From the NCBI RefSeq assembly GCF_024139115.2, contig NC_085141.1, positions 225,170,307 to 225,234,306 of the forward strand: DNA of 64,000 bases, given 5' to 3'. The notes beneath the pieces were generated by a model. That model was not told the origin of the DNA. It did no database searches and worked only from the letters and a program-made list of their open reading frames with translations. The DNA comes from Armigeres subalbatus (taxonomy: Eukaryota > Arthropoda > Insecta > Diptera > Culicidae). This document shows positions 11,001 to 26,000 of this stretch, one piece after another (position 1 is the first letter of the stretch; every line of letters starts with the position of its first letter). The position numbers and the translations under genes are program-made.

Positions 11001-14000
11001 GACTTACTCAGTTTTCTTCTTCATAGACTCACTCATTTTGATTACCACTAACTATAGACTTATGCAGGGATTCATCGAATTCACTCACCCGACGGATTTT
11101 GACATTTGAGCGGGTCGTCTTCTCGAACAAAAGTTCATTTTGCGTTCATTATGCGACCCGCTCAAACGTTATAATTTCTTGGGGGAGTTCATTTTGCGTT
11201 AGTCTATGGTAACTGCGTTCCAAAAAACATAATTAGCCTTGATTGCATTGACATTTTCTGCAAAAAGTGTCTCAATAGGGCACTGCACGGAAAAATCTCT
11301 TTCTATTTCGTTCCTCATAAATTTCGACGTTTATTGGCCTTGTTGTTTTCTAATTTCTTTACAGCGAGAAAAGGACAAAGCAGTCCGTGCAGTGCCCTAT
11401 TGATTGTCGGTACAGTCCCATCCCGATTTTGGCAACACCCGTTACCCCCGATTTTGGCAACACCCGTTTTTGGCAACATTTTCTTCACGATTTTGGCAAC
11501 AACCTCGAAAATATTTTTTTTATTATATTTTTTTTATGACGGAATCCAAGATTAAAAGTGCTCGCATTTTCGGGGGCACACTATTCGATACGGAAGCAAC
11601 GCCCAACTGTCATTTTTATTATTTCACGCATGCTGTGACGCAGCAAAACTAATTCAACAAAAATGACAGTTGTGCGCCGCCTCTGAACCGAGTGATGTGC
11701 CCCCGAAAACGCGAGCACTTTGGAACTTGGATTCCGTCAGGAGTGACCTTAAGAGCAAAAACCTCTTTACTAATATGTAATAGGGGAAGTGCACCGGTTT
11801 TGGCCAACTTAGTGCCTAATTTGACCAACCCTGAAAAATACATATTTTTCCAAAATAATCAATCAGTTGAAAGCAGCGTTCAAGCGTGAGGGATATATCT
11901 CTTGTTGGAACTAATAAAACCCTTGAGAATTTGCTTAATTTTTGAAGTTATTCGCAAAATTGGCCAAATTAGGAACATGGCCAAAACCGGCACAGTTCCC
12001 CTAGGATAAACAAAACCAACAGTGAATGTCATTAAGGTTTATATGCGTATTATGGGCTCTTTACGAATAGTGGGCACTTTCACTGAAATAATGAACCACC
12101 ACTCACGTTTTTCATGTCCCTATTCACACTACCCTAATCTAACCAGCCCACCGTAGAATGTCGTATTTTTTGGCATCTTACTGATATTGTCGTCGATGAG
12201 CTGACTCACACCGTTGTACATAGTAGAGTAGAGTGGGGCAAGAGTGCGCGTGGGGTAAGAGTACGTTTTCGATTTTTTGAAGTAATAAAAAAAGATAAAC
12301 TAGCGGCACTGCATCAGTTTGACAGGTATTCTGGCCAACTATTATCATGTGTAATTGTAAACGATTTGAATAAACAACAAGGGAGATATGGAGTTAGATA
12401 ATTTTTGGGTCATTTTGCTAAAAATAATTGGATTTCCGCAACTAGTATTTCATTATCATATATACGTTCAATCAGGTGAACATTATACCATTTCGATAAC
12501 CTATTGTATAGAGTACTTTATGGTACAGAACACCAGTCCGGTTGGTTTTCCAAGAAGTCAAAACCATTACTTGAATATTTTTTGGGACTGTGGGGTAAAA
12601 GTACGCAGGAACCGGTGGGGCAAGAGTACGCATATGAATCTTCAAGTTATGATGTCAAACCCGTATCTCCGGCCGAAATAAGACTTCTTCCAAAGCGTAA
12701 AGATTCACAACTAAGAAAAAGGGACAGAATTCGAAATTATCACAAGTTTTTAGGACAAGTTGAAGTAATTCGGTGTTAGAAAGGACTTAGCGAACAAAGC
12801 ACTGAAGCGAAATAATGAAATTGTATTAGGACTTGTACACCTAAACATAGTACGAAAACACAACTTCATCTTAATGATAATTTCATCTAATGAAAAGAAA
12901 CATTCATAAATTACGCAACGTTTAGCTGGGAGGGGTTGTGAGATGTGTAACGATCCAAATATTTTTTAGAGGATTCATACAAATAGTGTAAGATAGGGGG
13001 AAGGGGTGATGAAATAGCCAAATTTTACGTTACGTGATTGGTGGACTTTCTTTAAGGAAAATGCCTTTGTATACGCCACACGAAACCTGATATATATTTT
13101 TACCTCTGTAGTTTTTGTATGTATAAAAACAATGGTTTTCGTATGCAAGTGCACATTTTAGGACCCTCCCTTTAAGAGTTACGTAATCTTTAAACATTCC
13201 CTAATATATGCTCATTAAACATCAATTAAATGTTATTAACTTTTATTTGTGTTAATATATACTTAAAGCACATGATTGGATAAATGCGTACTCTTACCCC
13301 ACCCGATGCGCACTTTTACCCCACCGGTGGGGTAAGAGTGCGTTTTTCACTTGTCTTGCAATAAGGGTTCTACTAAAACGAATCTCAATAATTTCAATAT
13401 TTTTTCCACTGGGTAGCATAAAGGAAGAGTATATGAATCATCGACACTGATTTGATATGCAGAAGCTTGCTTCATAAGGGCCACATGATCGATTGAAAAC
13501 TAAGTGCGTACTCTTGCCCCACTCTACTCTACATCATCTATTAAGCGAAGCCCGCTGTTTACATCACAATGCAACCAATACTGAATGAGTGATCCAGGAA
13601 CAAGCAAGCCCCAGTAGGATTAATTGCTAGTGATTGGCACATTCGATTTTCTAGATGCGCTATATAACCATCAAGTAGTTTTGCTCATTATGCGCCTCTT
13701 TTCTGCTATCAGCCGAGAAATTGTCATTTTATCCGTCTTTCTGCAGCATTCCCGTATAGATAATATACAACAATTTTATTTCAAAGAGTCTTATTGTTTA
13801 AAATTGACGCAAATTTGTCTAGCGATTAATATCAGGACACTGTTGGCTTTTCCAGTTTGCTGATGTGTCAATTGCATAACGAGTCTTTTGATTTCAGCAT
13901 GTTTTCCAACAGTTCAACAGTAATAGAAAGAGTTTGGTAACATGTAATTGTAAGGCTCTCGAGCAGGCATTGACTTAAATCATATCATCGAAAAAAAAAC

Positions 14001-17000
14001 GGATTAATTTGAGCCAACTTGATGCTCTACCGCGGGGCAAGTTATGAGCTTCCTAAGATGTTTGAAATTGGACGTTCGATGATTCACCGTTTAATGATCT
14101 TCAATGCTCACCAATGGAAGCCTATTGAGTGGAGCGAATCACATGGTAACACAACAATGAGCGTTGTTACGGTGCGCTGATAGAAAAAGAGATTCAAGCA
14201 TTCTAAAAATGAAGACCTCTATGAGTCTGGAACTCTAGAACACTGAATGGGAGCCGTTGATACTTTCTCTCGACTATCTTATCACCTTGAAAGAAGAGCG
14301 AATAAAGGAGAACGCATGATGTGGTTTGATTGTTTGGTTTCATTGTACTAGAGCAAGCGGGGTTCTAATGCAAAAATCGTAGCTTACATGGATGCCACAC
14401 CACGACTTGGCTTGTTAGACGGTGTTGCTCATTGTTTATCACAGCAACGATCGCTACTACTCATTGTTTGGCATCCATCTGAGCGAGGCAGTTTACTCAT
14501 TGGCTATGGATGTTACGATTGCGATAGATTCATGCTCACAATGCTCACTCACACTTCCAATGCCTGCTCTCAAGTGTTCTGTTTGTGATGGCGAAGTATC
14601 AGAAGTGGAGTACCTCCAGTGAAGTTCCCATGAGATCGCTAGTGTAATTCTAGCTCCTGCTATAGGCGAGTGATGCGTCACATGTGATTTTATTATTATT
14701 TATTCAGCCTAAGGCCGCAGTAGCCTCTGCGGTACATAACAGTCGTCTCCGTCCACTGCTGTACGTTACCAGTCACGCAGTCTACGGAGGATCCGCAAAT
14801 CGTCTTCCAACTGATCGATCCACCTTGATCGCCGCACACCTCGCCTTCTTGTTCCTGTCGGATCGTTGTAGAGAAGCATTTTTACTCCAAGTGCGCGTTG
14901 GTCCTTCACAAGCATTGTCCAGATCTCGTGTCCAAGGTTTAATGAGGGAGTCTGTTCGGTACGGCGGCGAACTCTATTCGCTCGGAGGGTTTTCTTGGAG
15001 TCCAAAGTAAGTACACTTTCCTGCCACGTTGCGTCTCCGAATTTGTCTGCTGGTATCGTTATCGGAGATCAAGTGAGCCCAAGTACACGAATTCTTCAAT
15101 CACCTTGATTTTGTCGCCATTGATACAAGCTCGTGGTGAAAGGCCGTTATCTTTTCCTGAGTCTACTTCGTCTTCAACGTGTTAATGACATGGATCAATC
15201 ATTGCCGCCTGAAGTATTCTTGGGTTGAGTGCTAGGAGACCGACTAGTGCAAAGGGATTTGGTTTTAGTGAGTCGAGTTTAGTTAACCCATACTCACACT
15301 ACATTGGACACGCTTGATCAATGTGAACACACGAACCACAAGAAGGTTTGCCTCTATCATAATTCATTATAAAAGAATTCGAAGCACATTTAGTAATCTT
15401 GTATCCGTCAGATCGCTATTTGATTTATATAGTGAATTATGATGGCACGGCAAATGCTGGGTAAAGCGTACCATTGGTGCTTCGCGTACCTGAAGGAATA
15501 AAATAGACCCCACTTTGCGGTCCTTAGCCTCTTACCCAGCAACTCCTATCCTTACCTTCTCGTGGCGCTGGCCGGGATATGAGCAACTTTAGGGAAGACC
15601 GGGTAACCAACCCCGGTGGGAACTATGGTCGTATGCTGACAGGGAAGGGGGAATTTGCTTCTCTCCGGAGGTGCAAATCTGATCGAGTGTCTGTTCTCCA
15701 TGTTAGGAGCAGCTCATAACAGCGTCTTTTCCCCATGTTAGGGGCGGCTGATCATCGTCCGCGTGCCAGCGAGGGACTCTAAACTAAACTGTGCACAACA
15801 TGTTGCATCGTGCCAGCATCGAGAAGGCAGCCCCTTCAAAGCGATGTAGGTAGCGCAACCCTGGTAAGTGCTGGTAAGGTAGCCTACCGAAAATTCTACA
15901 GTTACCAATAAAGGCAGAAGTAGTGAATTATGATAAAAACAAGTATTTTTTGGTGGAATAAACTTCAGTGAACTACAATAGAAACGTTTTTTTTATCACT
16001 ACTATTTTTGTAAGGACGTAGCCGACGCTATTGTTAATTTCAAATATCATTTATTATTAAATATGTATTATGAAATTGGCTTATTAGTTACATTATCGTT
16101 TAATTACCATTCTTAAGTTTGTTTCAATTTAGTTTGAACAACAATCACCAAGTTATGAATAATATCACAAAAATGTCAATTATGATGCACGTGCATCACA
16201 AACACACTCTACATACTTTGCAGTACATATTCTAAGTTCTAAGTATTAAGCTTCAATCATGCAAACAAAAAAAAATTAAATTTTGTGTGAAATTTTTTTC
16301 CAGTTTTTGGCAACATTAAAATCCGGTCGTGTTGCCAAAATCGGACTGTATTATGTCTGCGTGTGCTTTTATTTAAATAATCAAAAATGTGTTCAGTTTT
16401 ACGGTTATTTTATAATTTGTAAAATAATAATAAATACTCACTGACCCAAATTCATGCAAAAATTGACATTGCAGAGCCGAATATGAATCTGCTTGGAAGC
16501 GAAGTGACAAAGAAGGACGATAGGCTTCAGAAAAAAATAATCGATTATCTCAATAATTACAACTCGTAGAGGGTAAAATTTTTAGAATTAACTTATCTTA
16601 TGTATCTATTTTCGTTAGAAAAAAATGCAGCTTGCAAATTGCCGCTTGTTATACAGTTTACGTTTTGTTAATATGTCGTTCTATTGTAACAGGACTAGGA
16701 TTAAAATATGTTAATATAAATATTATGTATGAGAAATATCTCATTGCAACATAATTCAAAAAGTAATACTTGGAGATGGCGACAGTTCTAACCGTTGTCA
16801 ACAAAGACTGCTATAAGGTACATATGATATCGTTCCTTAGTAGCTGGTCACAAATATCGAAACGCAAATTTAGACTGTCTCCCTCCCTCTCGTAACACTT
16901 TTTTGTATTAATTCGATTTGTTTGTATGTACAGTTGACAAGTCGTCCGCTCGCTAGAAACACTTTGGTTATATTATTCTTTGTCCTCACTATATATGTTA

Positions 17001-20000
17001 ATCAGCAGTGAGAAAGGCTCACCAGCTCTACAGACGAGAATTACATATTGTTTAGGATAACCTTTGCACACCCAATTTCCTGAAGATTCCCATCATGATA
17101 GTACCTTGTATGATGCTTCTAAAGATAGACATCCAGAACGATAATGCACCGTGTAGAGTTCGTTGACATCGCGGACACTACTCCCAACGGCCAGTAAATA
17201 TGCACGACTAACGTTCTGCGTGTGAAATTGCACAAATGTGCTGCATCATCTTAAAACGTCTCGGTTCTACAAACGATACCGCTAGGCTCCTAGTTTCCCA
17301 GAGACGTAAACTACGTTGACGATCAGCACGTCATCGACGACGGCAGCGCACGCTATTTTCCATGAGGTGCGTCAACCGAGTATTCCACCAGTACCTAACG
17401 GGTAATTATTTAATCGATATGACGAACCCTCTCATAAAATGGAAAATTGTGCTGAGAGTATTTTTCCCGCATGGCACATCGGAGAGCATATGCATTTTAT
17501 GAGTTCCACATCTCGCGTGAGGTGTGAACTATCACAAGTGGGCCACTACCACGTTAGTGATCATCACTACCCGGTAAATCATTCTCTTTGTTCAAAGCAC
17601 CCATATGACTGCACTTATGAATTATAAATTACCGGTTGCAACTAAATAATTACAAGGGGGTTTCCTTCAGACGGCTTATTGCAATCGGTTCGATTCTGAT
17701 TCATCGCAGGGCACTACGTTTATAAACGGACTGAGTATATCAACAGATTCAATTCGATTAGAGACCTAATAAATGTTTTTTTAAAAGAAATTTTACGAAA
17801 ACATTGTAAACGAGAAGAAATAGGTGCATGAAACCTTTACTAGTATCAGTAAATATTTAAATACAAATTATATCGACTTTCAAATATTGAAGGAAGTGGG
17901 ATGAGACTACCAATGCTGTTTCTGTCCTTTATTTTTATAGAAAAATGGCTGTGAAATGAAGAAGACGGATATTAAGTATACATGGAGTACTTACTTCTTT
18001 ACTAGATCATTTATCACTAGAATAACTCTGTAACTTTTAAATGCAAAGTGACTTGCTGATTTGGTTTCATGAGTAATTTACGCAAACGCTACTCTCGATA
18101 GTGCGGAACCTGGCGTCAGTCTGGTTTTCTTCGTCTGCCTTCGTGTCTTAGTCGTATGCATAGTTTTAGTCTACGTAAGCATCTTGTTTAACAGATTCTC
18201 GCTAATGTTCTATTCCTCGTTCATTAAAAATGATCGCGTAGACTTGCTGTACGCTTATACACATAATACACTTACGACATTGCGTCAATAATATGCCTTG
18301 TGATAATAATGATTCGGGGGAATGTATATCTTAATACAATTGATATTTACCGCGTACATTTTGATACTGTTGGAAACAGGGGCGTCTCGTGGACTTTTGC
18401 TACACCTGTTCTACCATGCTGATAAAAAATATTCATCAAGCTGAGTGGTTTCGAATGAAAGTTGTGCATGTAATCTAATATTACAACCTTTTCTTGTCTA
18501 ACTATATGTACAATATTAAAAAAAACAATTTAAATAGAAAGGATTTACAAAACAATAAATAGCTTATTAATCTCTTTTGTTACACAAATGTTTTAAATTT
18601 AGATGCACTTGAAATTCTAAACTCTCGCAAATCGTCTGAAATCTAACTTGATAACAGTTGGCAATAACTGGATATTGCTCAGAATAGAGATCTTTCAAAT
18701 CGGCTCATTCCACCATTCGGGGTACACGGGTCCCATCGCCGCTAATATTTAAACTCTCACATATTTTGTTGCTATGAAAGAAATGTTATTACCCATTATT
18801 AGTATAATAATAATAGTATATAATTATACAATTATTCAGTTCAATTAAAGTTAATTGCATATTTCCGGGGATTAAACCACTTGACTTGGACATTAATTTA
18901 CAATGTTGTGAAAAATCATATGTGAATAATTTAGCGTACTGAACGTACTTATTCACATATGAGTTTTCACAACATTGTAAATTATACAATTATTGTTTGA
19001 TGCGACCCCAGATTGTGACGACCAATGAGTCAAATTTAGAAGTTGAAATGTGTTCTAGTTTTTTAATTCTTCAAATTTAGTGAAAACTATACCCTTTTCT
19101 CTATGTTGATTGATTTTGAGTATTCGTAAAAAAGCATTATTTAATGTCTCTTTTGAAAACGCAAACATTAGTTTAACATTGTTTTTGATGTATTGCATAT
19201 TCATCAGGAGAAAAAAGAAAAACAAACTGTTTCCAATCATCGAAGTATGAACGAAAGCGTGCGCGGTGCGCCTTTCGGCAAAGCACAGCCCGACACTACG
19301 ATCGAGTCTAACCGAAAGTGCATCGCGTCGTTGATTGTTCTCGCAGCGCGTCGAACGGGTTGGACTCCTGCTGCGTGCATAGCAGAACTTGCGTCTAAAC
19401 GTGCTTGCTTCGCATGCGAAACAGGATGATATGAGGAAACGGAGAAAGCTGGCAACGCTCACGCTGGTTCTCTGCGCGCGGAGAACGAGTGAGCATACCA
19501 AGGAGGAAATTATTTCAAATCATTTGTCATGGCGCAAAACTTTAAATTTGACTTTTGGCAGCGCTGCTGTTGGTTCTTCATTATGGATCGTGACTGGCAA
19601 AAGCTTTCTATGTGATGGGGTGTGGGTGTGTGGGGTGTGTGATTTAGCTGCAATTTGACTGTACGCCAAGCACGTGGCGTTAACTTGATCTACCTACGAA
19701 ATATGTTGTTTCTTTAGATGTTTAGATGTTAAAATCATTGAAACTATTACGCGAAACTTTGTTTAAAAAATTTACTGAGTAAATTATTTGCCCTAATAAT
19801 TAATTGCCAAGACATTAATTTCCTACTTCTGACCTAAAAATGGTTACCTGTTCCATGAACAGGTAGAACGTATGGACGAGTCGCCTCTGGTTGGAAACTA
19901 ATGTAAGCTAAAAATTCTTCCAGTTCTATAGCATTTTTTCATCTACTACACTACATGTAGTATATGGTGAGAAAAAAAGATCATAGAACCACAGATATTT

Positions 20001-23000
20001 GATGTCTTCTTTTATCAATTTTGACTGCAGCAGAAGTGAAAGAGAATGTAAATAGTAAACTCAATACAACATTTCCAGAGTGTGTACATACTTGTCAGTT
20101 AGGTAAAATATGGTTTTGTGCACAAACAATTTAAATGCACATTGTAGATCAGTATGCATTTGCATTACTCAAATATGTTCATCCAAGAAAAGCCATGCAT
20201 CATTTGCAAGCATATTCTACCCAAGTCGAACATTCTCGGGCACGCAATATACATGTAAGGGAAACTGGACACACGTGATCCCCGGGGACACATGATCCCC
20301 CTGTTTTCTCGAAAAGTAATCACATTTTTATACCACTGATATGTGTAAACACATCCGTTAGACAGATAATTGAGTCTGAGTAACATTTGATGTAAGTTCC
20401 TTTATGTATATGGGTTTTAGAAAAGTTTTATTATTTCAGCGTTCTCAAATCTTTTTTTCTGCAAAGATAAAAAGTTTCATAACTTTGAATATATCCAATC
20501 GAAGCGTTTCAAATAGTTACTGGCCGAATTTTTTTTATTGCAGAATTGAATAAGATTCAATAGAGAAATAATCTAAGATAAATACTCAATATGGACACTT
20601 GATCCCGATATTGCATATATTAAGGCGTTTGTTGTATTCCATTGCATTTGCATATTATTGGTAGTAGTCTGGGGACCGCGATGCATCACCGACTTTTTTT
20701 GTTGGTCCAAAAATAGGCACTCTGGGATATTTACCTGGGATATTTATTTTTAAAATTAGAAAATCTTCTTCTTCTTATTGGCATTACATCCCCACACTGG
20801 GACAGAGCCGCCTCGCAGCTTAGTGTTCATTAAGCACTTCCACACTTCCACTTCCACTGTGAGGTTTCTAAGCCAGGGTACCATTTTTGCATTCGTATAT
20901 CATGAGGCTAACACGATGATACTTTTATGCCCAGGGAAGTCGAAATAATTTCCAATTCGAAAATTGCCTTGACCGGCACCGGCAATCGAACCCAGCCACC
21001 CTCAGCATGGTCTTGCTTTGTAGCCGCATGTCTTACCGCACGGCTAAGGAGGGCCCCAGAAACAGGATCATTAGATTTAAAAACAACAAATATATATTTA
21101 ATATTTATGTATCGATTATCCAGTTTTGTTATCATAACAATATCAGCCACACAGAGAGATCTTCTTGGAAACATCATAGTTGTCATAATATGACCTTTGT
21201 CTTTCAGCGGAGTGGATTGTTTGCATAAATAATCATCAGCATGCCAACTTTGTTGATAACTGTCACTGTTACTCTATTATATTGTTCTACGTTAGAATTG
21301 TTAGGATTTGAAAATAAACCAATTTGGCCTTTCGTCAGACTTTGAAGTACCTAAATATGTTCAGCCTATAAAGGGATCAATTACTCCCGATATGGAGATC
21401 AAGTCTCCCGCAAGTTTTGAAAATGCCAAATTTTCTATCTATTAGAAAAATCTATTTTTAATAACTTTCATGAGAAAATTATTTCTTCCAATGATGTTTT
21501 TGAATAACTAATTAAATTGTTCATTAAGTCCATCTTAAATCGTATAAATTCAAGCATTTTACATCGAGAAACATCCGAAACAAAAAGTGGAGATCATGTG
21601 TGTCCAGTTTCCCCTACTCTGAATAAACAAAAAGCACCAATGAAGCCGAGATATCCTGACGGTTTACTACTCCAGCAATGTAAAAGACTTAGAAGAATTT
21701 ACTTGTAAGTAAAAAGTTTCTCATTCTATTTGATTGACAAAAACTTAAAACTGGGAATTGCCGATATGGGCTCGATGAGTGGAATATGGCCATATGAGTC
21801 TATAAATCGATGAATCGAAATTATTGGATGACGACCAACTACGACATGAAGATGATTTCTAGCTGAATATGCGAAAAATGTCGCACAAAAATAAAATAAT
21901 GCTAATAACTTTTGGTTTTTTGAAAATTTCCTTGCGTTAAAGGAAATTTTGCTTTAATAATGCAAAATTTGCTTTAACGAAATTTTATATTTATTAGAAG
22001 CTTGATTTCTAGATTTTTTTTTTAAATGTCTAGTTTTTTTGGAAAGGAGGAATTTTCGGAGGAACTTCTTTAGGAATTCCTTTGAGGAACTTCTTTAGGA
22101 ATTTCTTCGAGGAACTTCCGAAAGAATTTATTCGAGGAACTTCGGAAGGAATTTCTTCGTAAAACTTCCGGAAGAATTCCTTCCAGAATCTTCTAGATGA
22201 ATTTCTTCGAGGAACGCCTGGAGGAAATTTCTGGAGAAACTCATTGAGGAATTCCTGGAAGGACTTCAAAAGGATTTCCTGAAGGAGCTTCCAGAGGATT
22301 TCCTGGAGGAACTTTCGAAGATTTTCCTGGAGGAATTTCCGGAGAATTTCCTGGAATATCTTACGGAGGAATTCCTGGAGGTACTTCCGAAGGAATTTCT
22401 GGGGGTACTACCGGAGGAATTGCTGGAGGAACTTCCGGAGGAACTTCTGAAGTAATTCTTAGAATATCTTCCAGAGAAATTGCTGGAGGAGCTTCTGGAA
22501 TTCCTGAAGGACTTTCGGCGGAATTCCTAGAGAAACTTTCAGAGGAATTGCAGGGTTGTTACGGCTACGCAGATTTCGCGATTTTCACGGATTTCGCGGT
22601 TTTCGCGGATTTGGCGCGGATTTACATAACGGTTTTAGGGTTTCACGCGGATTTGGCGCGGATTTAGTTTTAGGTGGAAATTTAATAAATAAAATGCTAA
22701 AACTAAGGAAATGTATTTTTTTTCGAATACGTCCAAGTCCTTATTTAATGGCATGCATTACACTCTCAAGCATTATTTTAACAAATGTTATAAGAAGAGA
22801 TACACCACATGTTGTCATTTTTAATCCATTCTAAAATACGACGCCCACAAACCATGTCTATTGAAGGACATGAACACCCATTTTCATCTTGTCGATTTCT
22901 TTGTAATTCCAAGATATTTGTCAGTTTCTGATTGGTTGTTTCTTTTACGTTGAACCATTATATCATTCTTCAAAAGTCGTCAGGAATTCTTTCATAATAT

Positions 23001-26000
23001 TGGAACATTTTATATTTCCTTTATAACATTCATCTAGAACGAATAAGGGCTTATACAACTCCGGTACTACCGGAGGAATTTCTGAAGGTACTTCCGAAGG
23101 AATTTATGGGGGTACTACCGAAGGAATTCCTGGAGGAACTTCCGAAGGAATTCTTAGAATATCTTCCTGGAATTCCTGAAGGATTTTCGGAGGAATTCCT
23201 AGAGAAACTTTCAGAGGAATCAATTGCTGAAGGAACTTTCAAAGAAATTCCTGGAGAAACTTCCGGAGGAATTCCTGGATGAACTTCCACAGGAAATCCT
23301 TTGAAGAACTTCCGGAGGAATTCCTATGACAAACTTCCGGAGGATTTTCTCTGAGGAGCTTCCGGAAAAATCCTTTGAGGAACTTCCGGAGGAAGTCCTA
23401 TGAGGAATATCCGAAGGAATTTCTTTGAGGAAATTCTAGAGCAATGTAGGTAAAAACTCAAAATCTCAATATTCATGGACGATTCAAATCAAGCGTGAGT
23501 TGAAACGCCATTGAAACGTCAATTTGAATCATCGTAGATTCTCCTTCGTGTAAAATAGTGAATTTATGTTTTTCGCATAAAATAATAAATGCTCTTCCAT
23601 GTATAAGCAATAAGTTGCTACCAAAATGATTTCAAACGCGTTTTTGAACCAAAATGATTTTTTGGCAAATTAGTGAAACTCAAGCGTGATGCATTCCTTT
23701 AAAATCGCAGACGATTTTGTTCGCACGGGAGGGCTTGTTGATTGAGATTTATGAGTGATTTTACCAACACTGTCCCAGAAAAATTGCTTTGAGGAACTTC
23801 CGAAGAAATTCCCAACAAACAATTTAAGCTGAATAACGATTGCAATGGGAATTCGACTGATCGTGGTAATTATGCTACGTTTCGGCTATGCAGTCTTGGT
23901 AATCAAATGATAATTTTGATTTTATCCCAACGTTTCGACCACTTTTCGGGTCTTCTTCAGGGGAACTGTAATTATGTTTCAGTATTATGTTGGATATTAC
24001 AATGGTTGTTTAAACTTACAGTCAGTTTTATCGTTTTTCGTTTGGTTTTGGTTGAACATAAAATTGTAAGTGGCAAGTTTGTGGTGTAGATCAGTCTAAA
24101 AAGTTGATTCAAAATATGGATCATGGTCAGCTAACAAACTAATAAACATTATAAACTAACAGACATACATTAATCTTCGTAGGGTTCAAAGTTAAATTTG
24201 ATGGGCTATTATAGCTTTTTATTTGTGTTGAAGGTTTTCACCAATAGAGTGAACCACGGCTGCATATGTTGAGCTTAGGTTACCAAAGTCAGTGCGATGA
24301 TTTACCGTATTGGGTGTGTTGGTGATATGACACATCTCTAAGAAACGGAGTGTGTGTGGTTTGTTGGTTCTATCTATTATTTGTGTGTTACAGTCCCATC
24401 CCGATTTTGGCAACACCCGTTTTTGGCAACATTTTCCTCCCGATTTTGGCAACAACCCGGAAAATATTTTTTTATTGTTTTTTAGAGCTAAAATCTTCTT
24501 AATAATATGTAATAGGATAAACAAAACCAAAAGTGAATGTCATTAAGGTTTATATGCGTATTATGGGCTCTTTGGTACTTTGGCACTTTGGCGGGCACTT
24601 TCACTGAAATAATGAACCACCACTCGTATCACCGCTCATTGCAAACAATGTCTATTGAAATTTTTCTGCTCTTTTTATTCACGTTTTCCTTGTCCCTGTT
24701 CACACTACCCTAATCTAACCAGCCCACCGTAGAATGTCGTATTTTTTGGCTGACTCACACCGTTGTACATATTACAACACCTATAAGGCGAAGCCCGCTG
24801 TTTACATCACAATGCAACCAATACTGCATGAGTGATCCAGGAACAAGGAACCCCAGTAGGTTTAATTGCTAGTGATTGGCACATTCAATTTTCTAAATAC
24901 GCTGTATATCCATCAAGTCGTTCTGCTCATTATGCGTCTCTTTTCTGGTATCAGCCGAGAAACTGTCATTTTATCATTTTATCCGTCTTTCTGCTGCATT
25001 TCCGTATAGAAAATAAGCAACAATTTTATTTCAAAGAGTCTTATTGTTTAAATTGACGCAAATTTGTCTAGCGATTAATATCAGAACACTGTTGGCTTTT
25101 CTAGTTTCCTGATGTGTCAATTGCATAACGAGTCTTCTGATTCCAGCATGTTTGCCAACAGTTCAACAGTAATGGTAAGATTTTGGTAACATGTAACCGT
25201 AAGGCTCTCGAGCAGGCACTGACTTAAATCAGACCATGAAAAAAATCGGGTTAATCTAAGCCAACTTGAAGCTCTGCCGCGGGGCAAGTTATGAGCTTCC
25301 TAAGATCTTTAAAATTGGACACGGCTTGGCTTGTTAGACGGTGTTGCTCATTGTCTATCACAGCATTGTCCAGACCTCGTGTCCAAGGAGGACTACCGCC
25401 ACTGGTTTAATGAGGGAGTCTGTTCGGTACGGCGGCGAACTCTTTTCGATCGGAGTGTTTTGTTTAGCAAATTTAATTGATCGCAAATCGTATCGGATAT
25501 CCCTCAACCTCAGGATATGCTACAGCAAATGTATGCTTAAAATGATATGAAACTATTTCCGTTGTCCTTGTACGATTAAAATATCATAAGTCAGTCGAAA
25601 AGCCGATTGGTGCGGTTTGGCTGAACTCCGGCCATTTAGTCATCTTGTATCCGGCGGATCGCTATTTTATTTATATAGTGAATTATGATAAAAACAAGCA
25701 TTTTTAGTGGACTTAAATTTATATGAGATGTCAGATTGAAGTCAGTACTTTAATGGACTACAATAGAAACGTTTTTTATCACTACAATTTTTGTAAGGAC
25801 GTGGTCGACGCTATTGTTAATTTTAAACATTATTTATTATTGAATTTGTATTATGAAATTGGCTAATTAGTTACATTATCGGTTGATTACTATTCTTGAG
25901 TTTGTTTCAATTTTGTTTGAACTACAATCTCCGAGTTATATGAATAATATCGCAAAAATGTCAATTATGATGCACGTGATACACACTCCACATACTTTTT

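Larger units (their letters stand above)
11413..16348. mobile_element. TA-flanked DNA element (pogo-like ends), copy 1, with nested insertions
   Basis: The left end CAGTCCCATCCCGATTTTGG and right end CCAAAATCGGACTG are inverted, and each is flanked by TA (11411-11412, 16349-16350). The TTTTGGCAACA motif repeats near both ends. A second, uninterrupted copy lies at 24391-26144. TA duplication and a CAG start suggest the Tc1-mariner/pogo group; no transposase is recognisable, so it is non-autonomous. Copy 1 carries later insertions at 11538-11752, 11783-12001, 12226-13529 and 15444-15920, and both copies carry an RTE family 2 fragment. Confidence 0.85.

Noticed and set aside
16483..16569. 28-codon ORF after a TTGCAG acceptor-like site on the plus strand
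   Set aside because: Too short, no partner donor or exon, and opposite to the only host gene seen.
19055..19501. Overlapping frames of 70-150 residues in the G+C-rich block on both strands
   Set aside because: High G+C lowers stop frequency; no motif or conserved start is visible on either strand.
22030..23290. Open frames of about 80 residues rich in Phe, Lys, Ser and Pro on the minus strand
   Set aside because: They follow the 24-bp minisatellite unit and would be open in any frame-keeping repeat.
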